From assembly GCA_043228905.1 (NCBI GenBank), contig JBHGNT010000002.1:19344001-19408000 (forward strand): 64,000 nt of DNA. The letters run 5' to 3'. The stretch's first letter is position 1. Each line of letters opens with the position of its first letter. Positions 45,408 to 57,174 of this stretch are shown piece by piece. The notes beneath the pieces were generated by a model. The model searched no databases. It was not told the DNA's origin and saw only the letters and a program-made list of their open reading frames with translations. The position numbers were made by a program, and so were the translations under genes. Source of the DNA: Azolla caroliniana (lineage: Eukaryota > Polypodiophyta).

Positions 45408-46329
45408 CTCGACTTACCCGAGATTTTCGAGTTGAGGGGTTGTAGCACTTGTAACCCTTTTGCTCCAGTGAGTATCCTATGAGGATACATTTCTCCGATT
45501 TCGGGTCGAGCTTTTGACGCTTCTCGTCGGGGATGTGCACGTACGCAATGGAGCCGAATATCTGAACATGTGATAGGTTCGGCTTCTTTCCGAAGAATCT
45601 TTCATGCGGAGTGACCTCGTGCACGCCGGATGTTGTGCACCGGTTCATTAGGTAGACGGCCGTATTTGCCGCTTCGGCCCAATATGACTTTTGCGCTACT
45701 TCGAGGATGTGCCGATTTTTGCGCTCGGCTACTCCGTTTTGTTGCGGAGTGTGTCGGCAAGTGAATTCTCGCCGAATTCCTTCCTTTCGGAGATACGCCG
45801 TGAAATCATCCGAGAAGTACTCCTTGCCGCCATCCGATCGAAGGCATCGTACATGTCGGCCCGTGGCTTTCTCGACTTCATTCTTGAACTTTTGGAAGTG
45901 TCCGAACACTTCGCTCTTTTGCCGCATCGGATAGATCCAAATGTGCCTAGAAAAGTCGTTGATGAAGAGCACGTAATATCGGCATCCGCCGAATGTCGCC
46001 GTTTGGGCCGGACCCCATACATCGGAATGAATTACGTCGAGTACGCCTTTGCTCACATTCCGCTCCTTTGGGAATGGGTGTCGGTGTTGCTTGCCGAATT
46101 GGCACGCTTGGCATACACCTTCAATCTCCTTCTCTTTGAATGTCGGGAGTCCGATAACGACTCCTTTCGATCTCATTGCTTTGAGTTTGTTGAGATTGAT
46201 GTGACCGATTCGCTTATGCCATAGCTCTATGTCGGAGTCGGCTTTCGTGCTTTTCGCGAACATGGCGGATTTCGTCCCGTGCGAATCGAGAATGAACATC
46301 CGGCCCCCTCTTCTTCTGCATGTGATGAT
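45308..46329 (-). pseudogene. Copia integrase
   Basis: The zinc-binding HHCC motif is LWHKRIGHINLNKL...VCQACQFGKQHRHPF. The DDE core follows: VIHSDVWGP (first Asp), LRSDGGKEYFSDDF (second Asp) and TPQQNGVAERKNRHI (Glu). It inserts cDNA into the host genome. The frame continues from gag-protease through a single TGA at 46330-46332. Confidence 0.94.
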
Positions 46330-47681
46330 TCAACCTTCTTTTTCGATGAAGCACCCTTCTTGGTCGAATCGTACTTGCATCCCTTGCTCAACCATTTGGC
46401 CGACCGAGACCAAATTCTTTGTGATGGTGGGAACATGCAAGACAGTTTTAATGTATGTTTGCTTACCTCTTTCGCCGAACGGAACATTGCCGATGTGCCG
46501 AATCGGGTGCGTAGTGTCATCTCCGGTTTCGACATAATCGGGTCGCTCCGGCTCTCGAAGTTCGAGAAACCATTCTTTGTGGGATGTCATATGGTGTGAG
46601 GCTCCGGAGTCAACAAACCATACGTCCTCCAGATTGAGGGCACTAGTTGAGGTAGAGGCCGACATAGAGTTTGCTCTATGTTTCATCATGAACATTCCGC
46701 CACGGTCGGAGTTGTATGCGTACATTCCGCCACGATCCTCATAGTCGGAGTTGTGCCCGTACATTCCGCTATACTCTTCGTAGTCAGAATTGTGCGCGTA
46801 ATTCGTGAGTTGTTGGCTTGTGGAAGCCGATTCACGCATCTTCTTTCGGCACTCTTCTTTGTGGTGGCCGAGCTTTCCGCAATATCCGCATTCGGTTGCG
46901 TTTTGACGGCTCGGGCTGGAGTGGAAGCTCCCCCTTCTTGCAAAGGTTCCTCTTTGGCCTCCGTTTTGCGGCCAAAATTGGGAGTTGTTGTCGTAGGTCG
47001 GACCCCGTCCGCCTTGTCCTTGGCCGAATCGGCCTCTCGCCCGTCCGCGTCCTCTTCCTCCATTAGAGTGCGTGTAGAGCATGTGGCCTTCCGACTCATT
47101 GCTCCTTGTTTGCACGTGGTTTTCTTCGACCAATAGCATTGATTGGAGCTCAAAGAAGGAGGGAGATTTCTCCCGTGCTAGAACGGCGGTTCGCATCGTG
47201 CCGAACCGTGGTGCGAGGCCGCCGAGGCATATTTGCACCATCTCATCATCATCTATACTTACGCTTATTGGGCCGAGCGAGTCTCAAAGCTCCTTGATCT
47301 TCAAGGTGTATGTCGTGATGGACATATCCCTTTGTTGAATGTTGTTCAACTCTTGGCGGAGTTGAAGCTTCCTCGTGGTCGTGTTGGCGGCGAAAATCTT
47401 TCGTAGATTTTCCCACGCTTCCTTCGGCGTCTTGGCTTCTCGAATGTAACCGAGCATGTGGTCGTGAACACATGTCGCCAAACAATACATCACGCGGCTT
47501 GCGGCTTGCTCCCATGTCGCGTATCCGGGAGCCGCTTCGGCGGGTCGGTCTTCATGCGCTCCTTTGATATAACTCCAATAGCCTTGTCCGACAAGGTATT
47601 GTGCATCTTGTACTCCCAAGATACGAAGTTGTTTCGATCCAACTTCTCGGTAGGGAGAGCGCTCCCCATTTGAGTATTCAT
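46330..47681 (-). pseudogene. Copia gag-protease
   Basis: Gag starts at ATG 47681 (MNTQMGSALPTEKLDRNNF) and has the UBN2-type core AQYLVGQGYWSYI ... QRDMSITTYTLKIKEL. A frameshift lies near 47605 and a TGA at 47284-47286. A CCHC knuckle CGYCGKLGHHKEEC lies near 46880. A YNSDYEDRGGMY-like short repeat (NSDYE) follows. Protease is seen as VWFVDSGASHHMTS with its catalytic Asp near 46600. The related plus-strand gag at 49033 and 57861 is a second family member. Confidence 0.92.
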
Positions 47682-47852
47682 TATGTCGATTCTTCTTCTT
47701 CTTCTTCTTCTTCTTCTTCTCTCTTTGAATGCGAGCTATGTTGCGAAGCTACGATAGCGATGAGCTGGTTCTTGGTCGTCGGCGTGGAGCACAACACACG
47801 ATCACGATGAGGCGAATGGGCTAGATCGAGCTACCAAATCGCTTTGATACCA

Positions 47853-47900
47853 TGTAAAGAATCAAGAGATGGATTCTTGTGAAGCGGAATAGGTGTGAAC

Positions 47901-47960
<60 letters not shown>

Positions 47961-48248
47961 TATACGCAATTTTAAAAGTATATTGACAAAGGAGAAAGAC
48001 TCAACGTTATACAAGGTGGGAGGAGGGTGCTTTATGTAGTCACCCTCTCTCTTCATTAACTAAGAGCCTCATGGAGCATGGGGAATGTGAAAGCTCATAA
48101 GTTATGTGTCATAGAATATGATTCTATGACTCATACTAAATGCTAGAATACAAAGTGGTGACATAATGGTGACTCTTGACCGTTTGAGTGTCTCTTCACT
48201 CTCAAGGTGAGTTCACACACTAGACCAAGTTGAGCTTGATTCTCAACA
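47853..48248 (-). mobile_element. Copia 5' LTR
   Basis: 396 bp with the same termini as the 3' LTR. It is longer because of a (TG)n(AG)n tract at about 47900-47960. The primer-binding site directly follows on the minus strand. Confidence 0.9.
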
Positions 48249-48512
48249 AGACCATAAGAAGATGCACCTTAATCTACAAGAGCTTACAGTAAGCAGAAGG
48301 TGGTCGGGGGTTTGAGACTTGTTTGATCTATGAGAGGTCAAACAAATGTTAATGGGGTAAACGAGAAGAACTCAAATGGATGGATATAAATATTCACATT
48401 TTGCTCAAACCAATCACTTGAGGATAAGGAGTACATGCAAGAAGAAAAAGGCAAGGTGCATGCCGATTTTTATTTGCATGAATAGCCCTAGAGAATGTTA
48501 GTCTATTAATAA

Positions 48513-48875
48513 TGTTGAGAATCAAACTCAACTTCTCTAAGGTGTGAATAGACTTTAAGAATATTAAAGTGTGTGAACACCCCACTACTATGTAACATAA
48601 CTAATGTGTCATAAAACTTAACTTCTATGATCATACATAGTTAGTAGGTAAGTAGTTAAGTCCCCACCTCTTTCTTGAGAGGTAGTAAGAGTGTAGGGAG
48701 AAGGTGACCATATAAGCACGTTCTCCCCTCCTTTGTAGTAGTTGGTTGTTATTTTCTTGTGAATATAGTTTACTTGTATTTTGTCTATTATGTGTTGACT
48801 ATTTCTTACACACACACACACACACACCCACCCACCCCTATATTCCGTTGCACAAAATCACACTTGATTCGCTAC
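48513..48875 (+). mobile_element. 5' LTR of a second copia of the same family
   Basis: It begins TGTTGAGAATCAAACTCAAC, closely like the minus-strand reading of the neighbouring copia LTR, and ends TTCGCTACA. TGGTATTATAGC (48876-48887) follows directly and is a mutated initiator-Met primer site. The orientation is plus. A (CA)n run lies at about 48810-48830. Confidence 0.82.
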
Positions 48876-49032
48876 ATGGTATTATAGCAATTTGGTAGCT
48901 TGATTTAAGCCCATTTCTGTGTGTTGTGCTTGCACCGACGTACAAAGAAGAACCTGTCGATTGCTATCGTAGGGACCCTATATAGTTTGTATCACAAAGA
49001 AGAAGAAAACCTATTCAAATCAGTCGCCCATC

Positions 49033-49187
49033 ATGAATACCCAGATGGGCAGCTCCCTTCCTAGTGAAAAGTTGGATAGAAACAATTTTGCATCTTGGGA
49101 ATACAAGATGCACCAATACCTTGTTGGCCACGGTTATTGGAGCTACATTGAGGGAACACAAGAAACTCAAACCAACCCAACACACGC
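49033..49187 (+). pseudogene. Copia gag, first part (split by a gypsy insertion)
   Basis: ATG 49033 opens MNTQMGSSLPSEKLDRNNFA then YKMHQYLVGHGYWSYIEG, over 75% similar by eye to the gag of the 42812-48248 copia. It breaks at 49187 where a gypsy LTR starts and resumes at 57861. Joining across the insertion with one copy of the 4-bp duplication keeps the frame. Confidence 0.9.
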
Positions 49188-49872
49188 TGTCGCGTTGCTA
49201 CGCACGTGCGTGGAGAAGGGCGGGACCACGGGGGTCTTGGACTAAGGAGTAGAGGAGAAGGAGGAGAGCGGAAAGGCAACGGACCCTCTTACACACGCAC
49301 TGACACGAGAGCACATAAGAATCACAATCCAACAACACAACAAAACGAGACGACCAGAAGTCTGAGTATATAAACACGTATGTATATTAATATAAGTATA
49401 AATATCGAGACAGTTACAACTAACAGGATGGCAAGGCGAACACCGAAGCATGTTCACTCACGCAAACAGAAGAGCGAGATGGAGATTCTGCCGGAAGCAC
49501 ACGGGCGTTCCACGGGACAGAATCAGCCTCCCGAGAGCCTGCGCAAAGAAGGCTACGGAGAATGACAGAGAAGAAGAGCTTGGTCCCAGTCCGACAGCAC
49601 TTCGTTCCCTCTAGCGCGCGATCCCTTTTCTCTCCCCGTCTCCCTCTCTTTTATAGCTCAAGGAGGGAGGCCGTCTCACCCGTTTACATCACATTAACTC
49701 TCTGTCCTTTCAGGCAGAGATACTCCTCGATTTCCCTTACAGAATATTGCTACCTAGGATTTAACCTTTGTGCCTACCCATCCACCGTACAACAAGGGAC
49801 GTGCCCACGTGAAAGGGCCGGTTCACACACACTATACACGGTTTGCGCCTAGGGACGGTTCTCTTCACGACA
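49188..49872 (-). mobile_element. Gypsy family-C 3' LTR
   Basis: 685 bp, TGTCGCGTTG to CTTCACGACA on the plus strand. CTTTTATAG at 49648-49656 is a TATA box on the element strand. CGGGACCACGGGGGTCTTGG at 49221-49240 is the U5-side motif shared with the other family-C LTRs. Confidence 0.92.
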
Positions 49873-49924
49873 TCCGCCCCCACCTAACCGCGCATCCACT
49901 GGTATGCGCCAAAATTGGGTTCCT

Positions 49925-51640
49925 ACGGGAGAAAACTGATCCTTGCTTTTATTCCTCGTTTACCGGTTCATCCTCCGCCTCGGGCTGCTTGTCGTCGTTG
50001 TTCATGTCCCCTTGCTCCGGCTCCCCGTCGTGCCGTTTCTTGAACGCTTTGATCCTTTTCCCCGCTACTGGTATCGCCATTCTCGTACCGTCGAGTTCTG
50101 CGAGATGGTACATCCCATTGCCGTTGGCACTTGTTACTACTTAAAGCCCGAACCACCTCCTCGCAAACTTCTGCGTGGCCCTGTGCTGATTGTTGAGGCT
50201 GCTGTCGTAGACTAGCACCTAGTCGCCTTCCTCGATCTTCCTTGGCCGGAGCCGGTGTGTTTGGTCGAACCGGGCTTTGCTCCTTGTCCTCGCTACCCGA
50301 AGTTTCTCCGCGGCCCGCTCTACGTCCTCCGGCCTCCGCTCGAGCTGTCGAATCCGCGCCGCCAACAGTTCCTCCCGGCTCATCTCATCCCTCCAGTCCA
50401 CCGTGGCCCACGAGGAGATCGTTCGCTCTGTTGGCATGATCGGCTTCTGTCCGAACATCAGCTCGGTCGGCATGAACCCGGTTACCGAACTGTGCGTAGT
50501 CCGGTCCGCCCACAAGGCATAAGGTAGCAGCCGTGGCTAGTCCCCGACTCGGCCTCCGCATGCCCGTACTAGCGCTTTGACAATTGGCCCGTGTCTGCGC
50601 TCCACCTTCCCGTTCGCCTCTGGATTGTATGCTGTGGTGAGCGAAAGTTTGACTCCTAGCCGGCCGAACAGCTCTTCGGCCTCTTCTGCATCCAACTCTC
50701 CACAGTCAGCCACGATCTTCCCTACGCACCCGTATTGGCATACTACGTCCTCAATCAAAAACCGGCACACGGCTGCCGTCGTCTTGTTCTGCAGGGCTCG
50801 GCCTTCAACCTGGTTCGTTAGATCCTCCCGAGCCAGCACTAGATACCGCATCTGTCCTACCCCCATTGGCATCGTCACCAAATCCACCATCCACTTGAAG
50901 TGGACGGTCGGAGGGTAGGTCGGGTGAAGCTCGTCCCGATGTCGGATCATGGAGTGCACCTGACAGCTTTCGCAAGTCGTCACGAACCGATGCACGTCCC
51001 GGTATAGTCCCGGCCACCAGTACTTCCCCTTTAGCTTTTCGAATGTGGCCCACGTTCCACGGTGTCCAGCCCACGGGCTATCGTGGTACGCCGCCAGCAA
51101 ATCCTCCTGTTCCTCCTTCTTCGCCACCACTCGGAGCGGGATGCCGTTCCTCTTCTTCGGGTGCTTCCAGATGTATCCGTCCCGAAGAAAGAATCGGTAG
51201 GCTTTCTTCCGAATCCGGTTGGCCTCGTCCGTTGTCCATGCCGCGTCCGGTGTCATTGTTTTCAGGAACCCGTCGATCTGCAGCCACTCCCCATCGTACT
51301 TGCTCTCGTCGAAGTCGTTAAGCGTTGGAGAGCATTCCCCGTTGGTTGTCACGTAAGCCGCCTCGAAGAAGTCCACGCCGACTTCCTCGTCCTCTGAAAC
51401 CATGCCGCCGTCGTTTTCGAACCTCGCCCTTGAAAGCATGTCGGCCATGGCGTTGTCTTTCCCGGAGATGTGTCGTATTTCCGAATTCAGGGACTTGATG
51501 TACGCTATCCACCTGAGCATTGCCAGGTCCGGCGTCACGCATCCGGAAACCATGCCAAGAATTGGCAGGCAGTCCGTCTCGATAATTACCTCTGCCCTGA
51601 TCAGGTAGTCTTTATCGGCCTTTACCGCCGAAACGATACC
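49925..51640 (-). pseudogene. Gypsy integrase with C-terminal tail
   Basis: From about 51553 the frame passes ISGKDNAMADMLSR (end of RNase H), the HHCC zinc module HDSPWAGHRGTWATF...CESCQVHS, the core FKWMVDLVTMP, VADCGELDAEEAEELF and TAYNPEANGKVERRHGPIVK with the Glu, then a stop at 50537. The same frame continues from 50515 (TTHSSVTGFMPTELMFGQKP), with another stop at 50219, to a tail ending near 49925. Catalytic Asp/Glu positions appear retained. Confidence 0.88.
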
Positions 51641-52184
51641 CTAGAGCTCGCGTTTAACCTGGGCGTATCCTCGCTGAGGACCTTCGCGCCGAACCGGATC
51701 GGGAAACGCATGCCGTCCTCGTCCTCCTGGTTGACGACCCATCCGATCCCGGTCGGACTGGTGTCTACCGTTACGTAAACTGGAGTGCTCTATCCGTAGA
51801 CAGCCTTTCGGAGCGCCGGAGCTGCGGCAAGTGCTCCCTTCATCTTCCGGACAGACTTCGTATGCTCGTCTCTCCACTCGAATTTTCGCCCCTTTTTCAG
51901 CAACCCGTATAACGACTCCGCGACGTGAGCGTAATGCGGGATCCATATATGGTAGAACGCGCACGCTCCCAAGAACCTCCGAACCTCCGTGACCGAGCTA
52001 CAGTCGTTCTTCATCGTGGAGATGGCTTCTACCTTAGCCTGAGACGGTTTCCGGCCGTACGGCCCGCATAGGTGTCCGACGACCATGATCTCTGATTGCC
52101 CGAAGGCCGATTTTCCCCCGGAGAAGGTGAGCCTCGGGCCCTCCAACCTCTGCAGCACCTTCTCGCAGTCATCGATGTGCGTCG
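51641..52184 (-). pseudogene. Gypsy RT end and RNase H start
   Basis: It resumes after the solo LTR with HIDDCEKVLQRLEGP, then LCGPYGRKPSQAKVEAISTM and VRRFLGACAFYHIWIPHYAH (the RT-RNase H connection) and KFEWRDEHTKSVRKMK. A stop lies near 51790, followed in the same or adjacent frame by VYVTVDTSPTGIGWVVNQED, the RNase H catalytic Asp block. A frameshift lies near 51650. Confidence 0.85.
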
Positions 52185-52962
52185 TGACGGGAACTCAACG
52201 CTCCTTATGCACAAAGCTCGGCCACAACCGAGATTCTTTTCATACACAGAAAATAGGAAACGAAAACACGACACAAAGGAGAGGAAGATACACAGGAGGT
52301 TTACGTGGAAAACCCCAAAGAGGGAAAAACCACGGCAGCCCACAGGCTGCAAACTGTCACTATGTGAGAATGTACAACAGTGAGTTCACTGAGGCAACGA
52401 CCTCGTGCTCACAAATCTTCGCCACAGGCGGCGGTTACAACAGAGGCAATGACCTCTTTCTCTCTCTCTCTCTCTCTCTGTACACTATTACGTGCTCTCT
52501 CTTCTTCTTGCACCAACAAGGAAAAATGACAACAACAGTTACTAAAAGTTTGCCCTAAGTCATATTTATACTAATATGACTTTTCGGCTATTTACAAATG
52601 TAGCCTCGATGGGCTCTCAGAAACATATTTACGAATATGTCTCTTCATCTGGTTCTCACCGGGTCTGTACCATCCGGCTCTCCGTAGCCGGGTATTCCTC
52701 ATCCGGTCTTCACCGGGCCTGTATCATCCGGCTCTCCGTAGCCGGGTACTCCTCATACGGTTTCGGCCTCAGCCGATACTGTACCATCCGGCTCTCCATA
52801 GCCGGGTATTCCTCATCCGGTCTTCACCGGGCCTGTATCATCCGGCTCTCCGTAGCCGGGTACTCCTCATACGGTTTCGGCCTCGGCCTATCGGCCCCGG
52901 CCGAGTTTGTTCATCGGCACTGTTCTTCTCCCTTCCCATCCGGAGGGACTTGTCTCCCAACA
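52185..52962 (-). mobile_element. Solo copia-type LTR (family B) in gypsy RT
   Basis: 778 bp from TGACGGGAACTC to CTCCCAACA on the plus strand, flanked by the exact 5-bp duplication CGTCG (52180-52184 and 52963-52967). Excision rejoins RKFMAT to HIDDCEK. It contains ATTTGTAAATAGCC and GCCCTAAGTCATATTTATA (shared with the copia LTR at 13946), a (CT)n run near 52457-52478, and a CCGGCTCTCCGTAGCCGG repeat array at about 52660-52880. Confidence 0.93.
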
Positions 52963-54206
52963 CGTCGCCATGAATTTCCGGCATCCGTCCGGTCCGATGG
53001 TCTCGTCCCTTTCCTCCACCGGGCATCCTTTGATCGGGACGTCGTCCAAAAACGGCATGGTGATGACCGGGATACAATCCCTCAGCACCTTGTTCATTGC
53101 GTTCACCATGTGAGCCACCGAGTTCGTCCCTCCTTGCGGTAGGGTACACATTCGTACTAGGCCGAGAGGAGTTCGCATTGTCGTGATGTCTCTGCTCTCT
53201 ACGGCAAGCTGGAACTGATCGTACCCTGAGTAGAGATCACCGACCGAGTAAATCGACCTTCCGGCGAAGGCCTCCGCGAACTCTTCTATTGTCGGTCCGA
53301 TTCCTGCGTTTCGAATGGTCACCTTGTTGACCGGCTGCAAGTCTTGGATAAAGCGCAGCGTGCCGTCCTTCTTCGACACGGTAAACCACCGATTCGAGTA
53401 TGGGGCACTCGACGGTTCGAGGATTCCCATCTCGATCTTCTGCTTTAACAGCTCCATCAGCTTCGGGATGTGAGCTCTGGGTACTGGAATCGGTTTGAGA
53501 CTCCACGGCACATGTGGTACCGTGAATATCACCATCGGTTCCACGACTGTCGGGTCTACGCACCCGATCTCCTCCGGTGAGAATGCGAAAGCCTTCCCGT
53601 GCCTTCCGAGCATTCTCCGAAACCGGTCCTCCTCCGCCGGCAGTAGGAAGCCGCCCCAACCGACCTTGAGCTCCCGTAGCGTTATATCGGTGAACGTGTG
53701 TCCTATTCGGGCCGGATTTCGTAAACTCGGGTCTGATGCAACCCCCTTTATTCGCAACTTGCTGCCCTCCGGCAAGGGAGCCGCGACTGGCCTCACCTTC
53801 CGGTCCACAGTCCTGTACCTCGTGTCCAGCCGGGCCGTCCGATCCGACTCGAGCCCTCTACTGAAGTCCGTGATGACTTCGTACATCTTTTCCGAACATA
53901 CCGGAATCGTCCGGTCCTTTTTAAGGACTCCTCCGACTACCTCCCGCAGCTCCCGCAAGGTATCATCGAAAGAGACTGCCTCCACGGCTCCGTTGATTTC
54001 CTCTCCAAGGCCGAGGATACCACATGCCCGAAGTCGCTCCTCTGCCCTCTTCTTCTTCCGTCCAACAACGTCGACTATCGTACACCCTCCATTGTCGGAG
54101 AACCAAAATTTCCTACTTATAGTACAGGCTTTCTCCGCTATCGTACATTTGTGGGGTTTTCCCGGGGTGTCCGGACTATCGCAGCCACACGCCTTGATAG
54201 CCCTCT
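52963..54206 (-). pseudogene. Gypsy RT with FLDD active site
   Basis: The open frame 53985-52963 carries GWGGFLLPAEEDRFRRMLG, LKQKIEMGILEPSSAPYSNR, WFTVSKKDGTLRFIQDLQPV, SVGDLYSGYDQFQLAV, LGLVRMCTLPQGGTNSVAHM and the catalytic TMPFLDDVPIKG. FLDD replaces the YxDD typical of plant gypsy RTs. It ends at the solo LTR. 54206-53986, between protease and RT, has several stops. It resembles a lineage I associate with fungal Ty3-like elements; this is from memory and unverified. Confidence 0.88.
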
Positions 54207-55250
54207 CTAAAAATCCTCTCCGCTTTCACCCCCGAGGGTCTCGCGGTTCCGCTCATGGTTCGGCCTCACCGTCAGGAACTGGACCGAGTGGCTCCCATCC
54301 TGGCTCTTGACCCTCGCATAGGCCAAGCCGTTGTCCAGCACCTTGGTCTCCATTCGTGCTGCCGTGATGTATGGTTCTCCGAGTATAACCGGATGTGAGG
54401 ACGTCTCCTGCACGAAGAAGTGCTGGTCAATCTCGACATCGCCGATCTTTACTCGTACGTTCGGGCAGGCTTCATGCAGTTCCTCGGTGGCACGCGTTGC
54501 CGCCCGTATTTTCCACCCGTGCTTGGTGTTGATCGGCCATTTTCCCTTCTTAAAGAAGTCCATGGACATCAAATTGATTTCTGAACCGTGGTCCACCAAT
54601 GCCACCACTGGTTCATGAACATCTCCGATCTTCACGGGGGTCTCCGTAGTCGCTCTGGCCCAGTGCGGCCTCCAATAGTGGCTCTCCGCCAACTCGTCTT
54701 CCAACGCCATGTCCTCTATGTGCGTCGTCCGCACCTCCACCGGCTTCTCCGGTTCTGTCTCCGTCGACAGCCTCTTCCTCTTCACCAAGTCTACGATGGA
54801 GTCGTGGAACTCCTTCTTGGCGATCCCAAGCACTTCCCTCAGCGACAGTTCCACCTTGCTGTCGAGGATTCGTTCTTCCAGGACCTTTCGCAGGTCCGTG
54901 GATCTTTCGATTTCTGTGCCTAACCGGTACCCGCCCTTCTTGGGATTATCCTGGGCGCCGAGTACACCGGCCTCATTCTGCCTTTGCCCGAATCGAGTTT
55001 CATATCGCTGCGAGGGCCCGGCCCCTCCAGTTTTCCCTACCCGCTTGTCCTCTACCAGAGCCTCATAGTTTTGACAAGCGGCTTCGACGAAGCCCGTCTT
55101 TTCTTCCACCGGGTCACTCCACCCGGTTACCTCCCGGACCCGTTTTTCCGCGCGGTCCACCTCTTCTTTCCTCAGCCGCGCGCTGTCGAGGCCTTCCAGC
55201 ATCGTCGGCCTGAACCCGGCTCTGTTCGTCTTCGGGGCCTCGCCACCTAC
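54207..55250 (-). pseudogene. Gypsy protease region
   Basis: The long frame begins at the solo LTR edge and ends at TAA/TAG 54207. It contains PVVALVDHGSEINLMS, a retropepsin-type D-x-G-S active site, and SSHPVILGEPYITAARMETK then VLDNGLAYARVKSQDG. A charged linker (about 55240-54700) precedes it. The first codons (MYEKNLGCGRALC) of the longer frame derive from the inserted LTR and are not part of the element. Confidence 0.85.
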
Positions 55251-56070
55251 TGACGGGAACTCAACACTCCTTATGCACAATGCTCGGCCACAACCGAGAT
55301 TCTTTTCATACACAGGAAACAGGAAACGAAAACACGCGACACAAAGGAGAGAAAAGGGTACATAGAATGTTTACGTGGAAAACCCAAAGAGCGAAAAACC
55401 ACGGCAGCCCACAGCCTGCAAACTATCACTAAGTTGGAATGTACAAAACAGTGAGTTCACGAAGGCAACGACCTCGTGCTCACGATCTTCGCCACAGGCG
55501 GCGGTTACAACAGAGGCATCGACCTCTTTCTCTCTCTCTCTCTGTACACTGTTACGTGCTCTCTCTTCTTCTTGCACCAACAAGAAAATGACACAACAAC
55601 TGTAAAAGTTTGCCCTAAGTCATATTTATACTAATATGACTTTTCGGCTATTTACAAATGTAGCCTCGATGGGCTCTCAGAAACATATTTACGAATATGT
55701 CTCTTCCTCCGGTTCGCACTGGGTCTGCGTCATCCGGCTCTCCGTAGCCGGGTGCTCCTCATCCGGTTCTCACCGGTTCTGCACCATCCGGCTCTCCGTA
55801 GCTGGGTACTCCTCATCCGGTTCACACCGGGCCTGCACCATCCGGCTCTCCGTAGCTGGGTACTCCTCATCCGGTTCACACCGGGCCTGCACCATCCGGC
55901 TCTCCGTAGCTGGTTACTCCTCATCCGGTTCACACCGGGCCTGCACCATCCGGCTCTCCGTAGCCGGGTACTCCTCATCCGGTTTCGGCCTTGGCCTATC
56001 GGCCTCGGCCGAGATTGTTCGTCGGCACTGTTCTTCTCCCTTCCCATCCGGAGGGACCTGTCTCCCAACA
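55251..56070 (-). mobile_element. Solo copia-type LTR (family B) in gypsy gag-protease
   Basis: 820 bp, TGACGGGAACTC to CTCCCAACA, closely similar to the 52185 copy. Flanks CCTAC (55246-55250) and CCTCC (56071-56075) form a 5-bp TSD with one change. The CCGGCTCTCCGTAG array has five units at about 52-bp period (about 55731-55975), more than the 52185 copy. In-frame arrays create spurious 110- to 148-codon reading frames on both strands. Confidence 0.88.
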
Positions 56071-57150
56071 CCTCCGACCTGAATACCAGCTGACGTCGAG
56101 TAGTGGACGGTCTCCGCGTGACGAGCCGCCTCCTCCTCCATCAGCCTTTTCATACCCCCTCGCCCGACGTTCAGGTTCAGGGCCCTTCGGGTCTCGCTGG
56201 CGTGCACCCGTCCGTTCCACAGGTACACCATGTTGCTTCTCATCGCCTCGGCGAAGTCCCCGCAGTCCTTCTGGATGTGCCCAACCGCGTCACACCACAT
56301 GCACTTGTTTTCAGCCAGAGGTCGTCGGTCATGGGCCTGTTCGCCACCATCCTTTACCATCCGCGTCAGCTCCTCTAGAGCTGCTCCCCCGGACGAGCCC
56401 TTGACCATGCTGGTTGAAGCCGACCCGGTCTCGAGGCAATCTCGGGTCTCTTCCCTTCCCGTTGGTGGTGTTGGCTCGAGCTTCCTTGCTGCGATAGAGC
56501 CTGCCCCTGTCGATCCTTACTCAGCCCATTCCCGCCGTTTGTCGAAACGGCCACAGACCCTTTTCACTACGGCCCAGTTGGCCGTCAGCCCGTCATCAGT
56601 CTCCAATAGGAGGCCTACCTGCTCCCGATCCCGCTCGTCAACCGACTTAACAAACAATAGGACATGGCTTGTGTCCAGAACAGTCCGGTCAAGTACCGAG
56701 AGGCGCGCGAAGCGTTCCTCAAACTCCCGAAGGAGCACTGACGCGTTCCTTCCTTTGTCGGGGGCCTCCACCCACTTCATGAAGTCCCGCTTCAAAAGTC
56801 GAAGCGTATCTTCAAGCCCGTATCTTTCGAGGAGCCGACCTTCAAACTCCTCCCAGGTCCGGCTCTCGGCCTGTACCTCGAGCACCTCCGTATGGATACC
56901 CGGCATCGCCACTCGAGGGAATCCGGCTAGACACCTCTCTTCCGGAATGTCCCTCATTACCATCTTAGCCCGGTAGGACGCCAAGTAGCTCGTGGCATCC
57001 TTTCCACTAAACCGGGCCGATCGTACCGACAACCGCCTCGATAGCCCTATCAAGGGCGCCAGTGCCTTCGCGCGCACTCACTATCCGGTCTACAGCCGAA
57101 GCCATGGCTTCTGCGAGGTCCGACCCCCTCATCTTCTACTCCTCTGCCGC
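56071..57150 (-). pseudogene. Gypsy gag
   Basis: A capsid-type region (FSGKDATSYLASYRAKMVMR, TWEEFEGRLLERYGLEDTLR, LLREFEERFARLSVLD) runs from about 57077 to TAA 56517-56519. The same frame then continues to a CCHC knuckle CMWCDAVGHIQKDC near 56300. The end of gag is separated from protease by the solo LTR. Single in-frame stop; otherwise well preserved. Confidence 0.85.
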
Positions 57151-57174
57151 CTTTCACGTCGGGTTCACCAAATA

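Larger units (their letters stand above)
42812..48248 (-). mobile_element. Complete Ty1/copia retrotransposon
   Basis: A 5.4-kb element on the minus strand with LTRs 42812-43185 and 47853-48248, flanked by the exact 5-bp duplication AGACC (42807-42811 and 48249-48253). The primer-binding site TGGTATCAAAGC beside the 5' LTR (47852-47841) matches the initiator-Met tRNA site with one change. A polypurine tract TTGAGGGGGCG precedes the 3' LTR (43196-43186). The domain order gag, protease, integrase, RT, RNase H defines copia. At least two stops and about four frameshifts disable it. Confidence 0.95.

Noticed and set aside
45691-47338. Plus-strand open frames up to 177 codons opposite copia gag-integrase
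   Set aside because: Shadows of the GC-rich minus-strand coding sequence; no recognised domains.
55636-56093. Repeat proteins of 110-148 codons encoded by the CCGGCT array
   Set aside because: They arise from the U3 minisatellite of a solo LTR in several frames and both strands at once; no start context or homologue.
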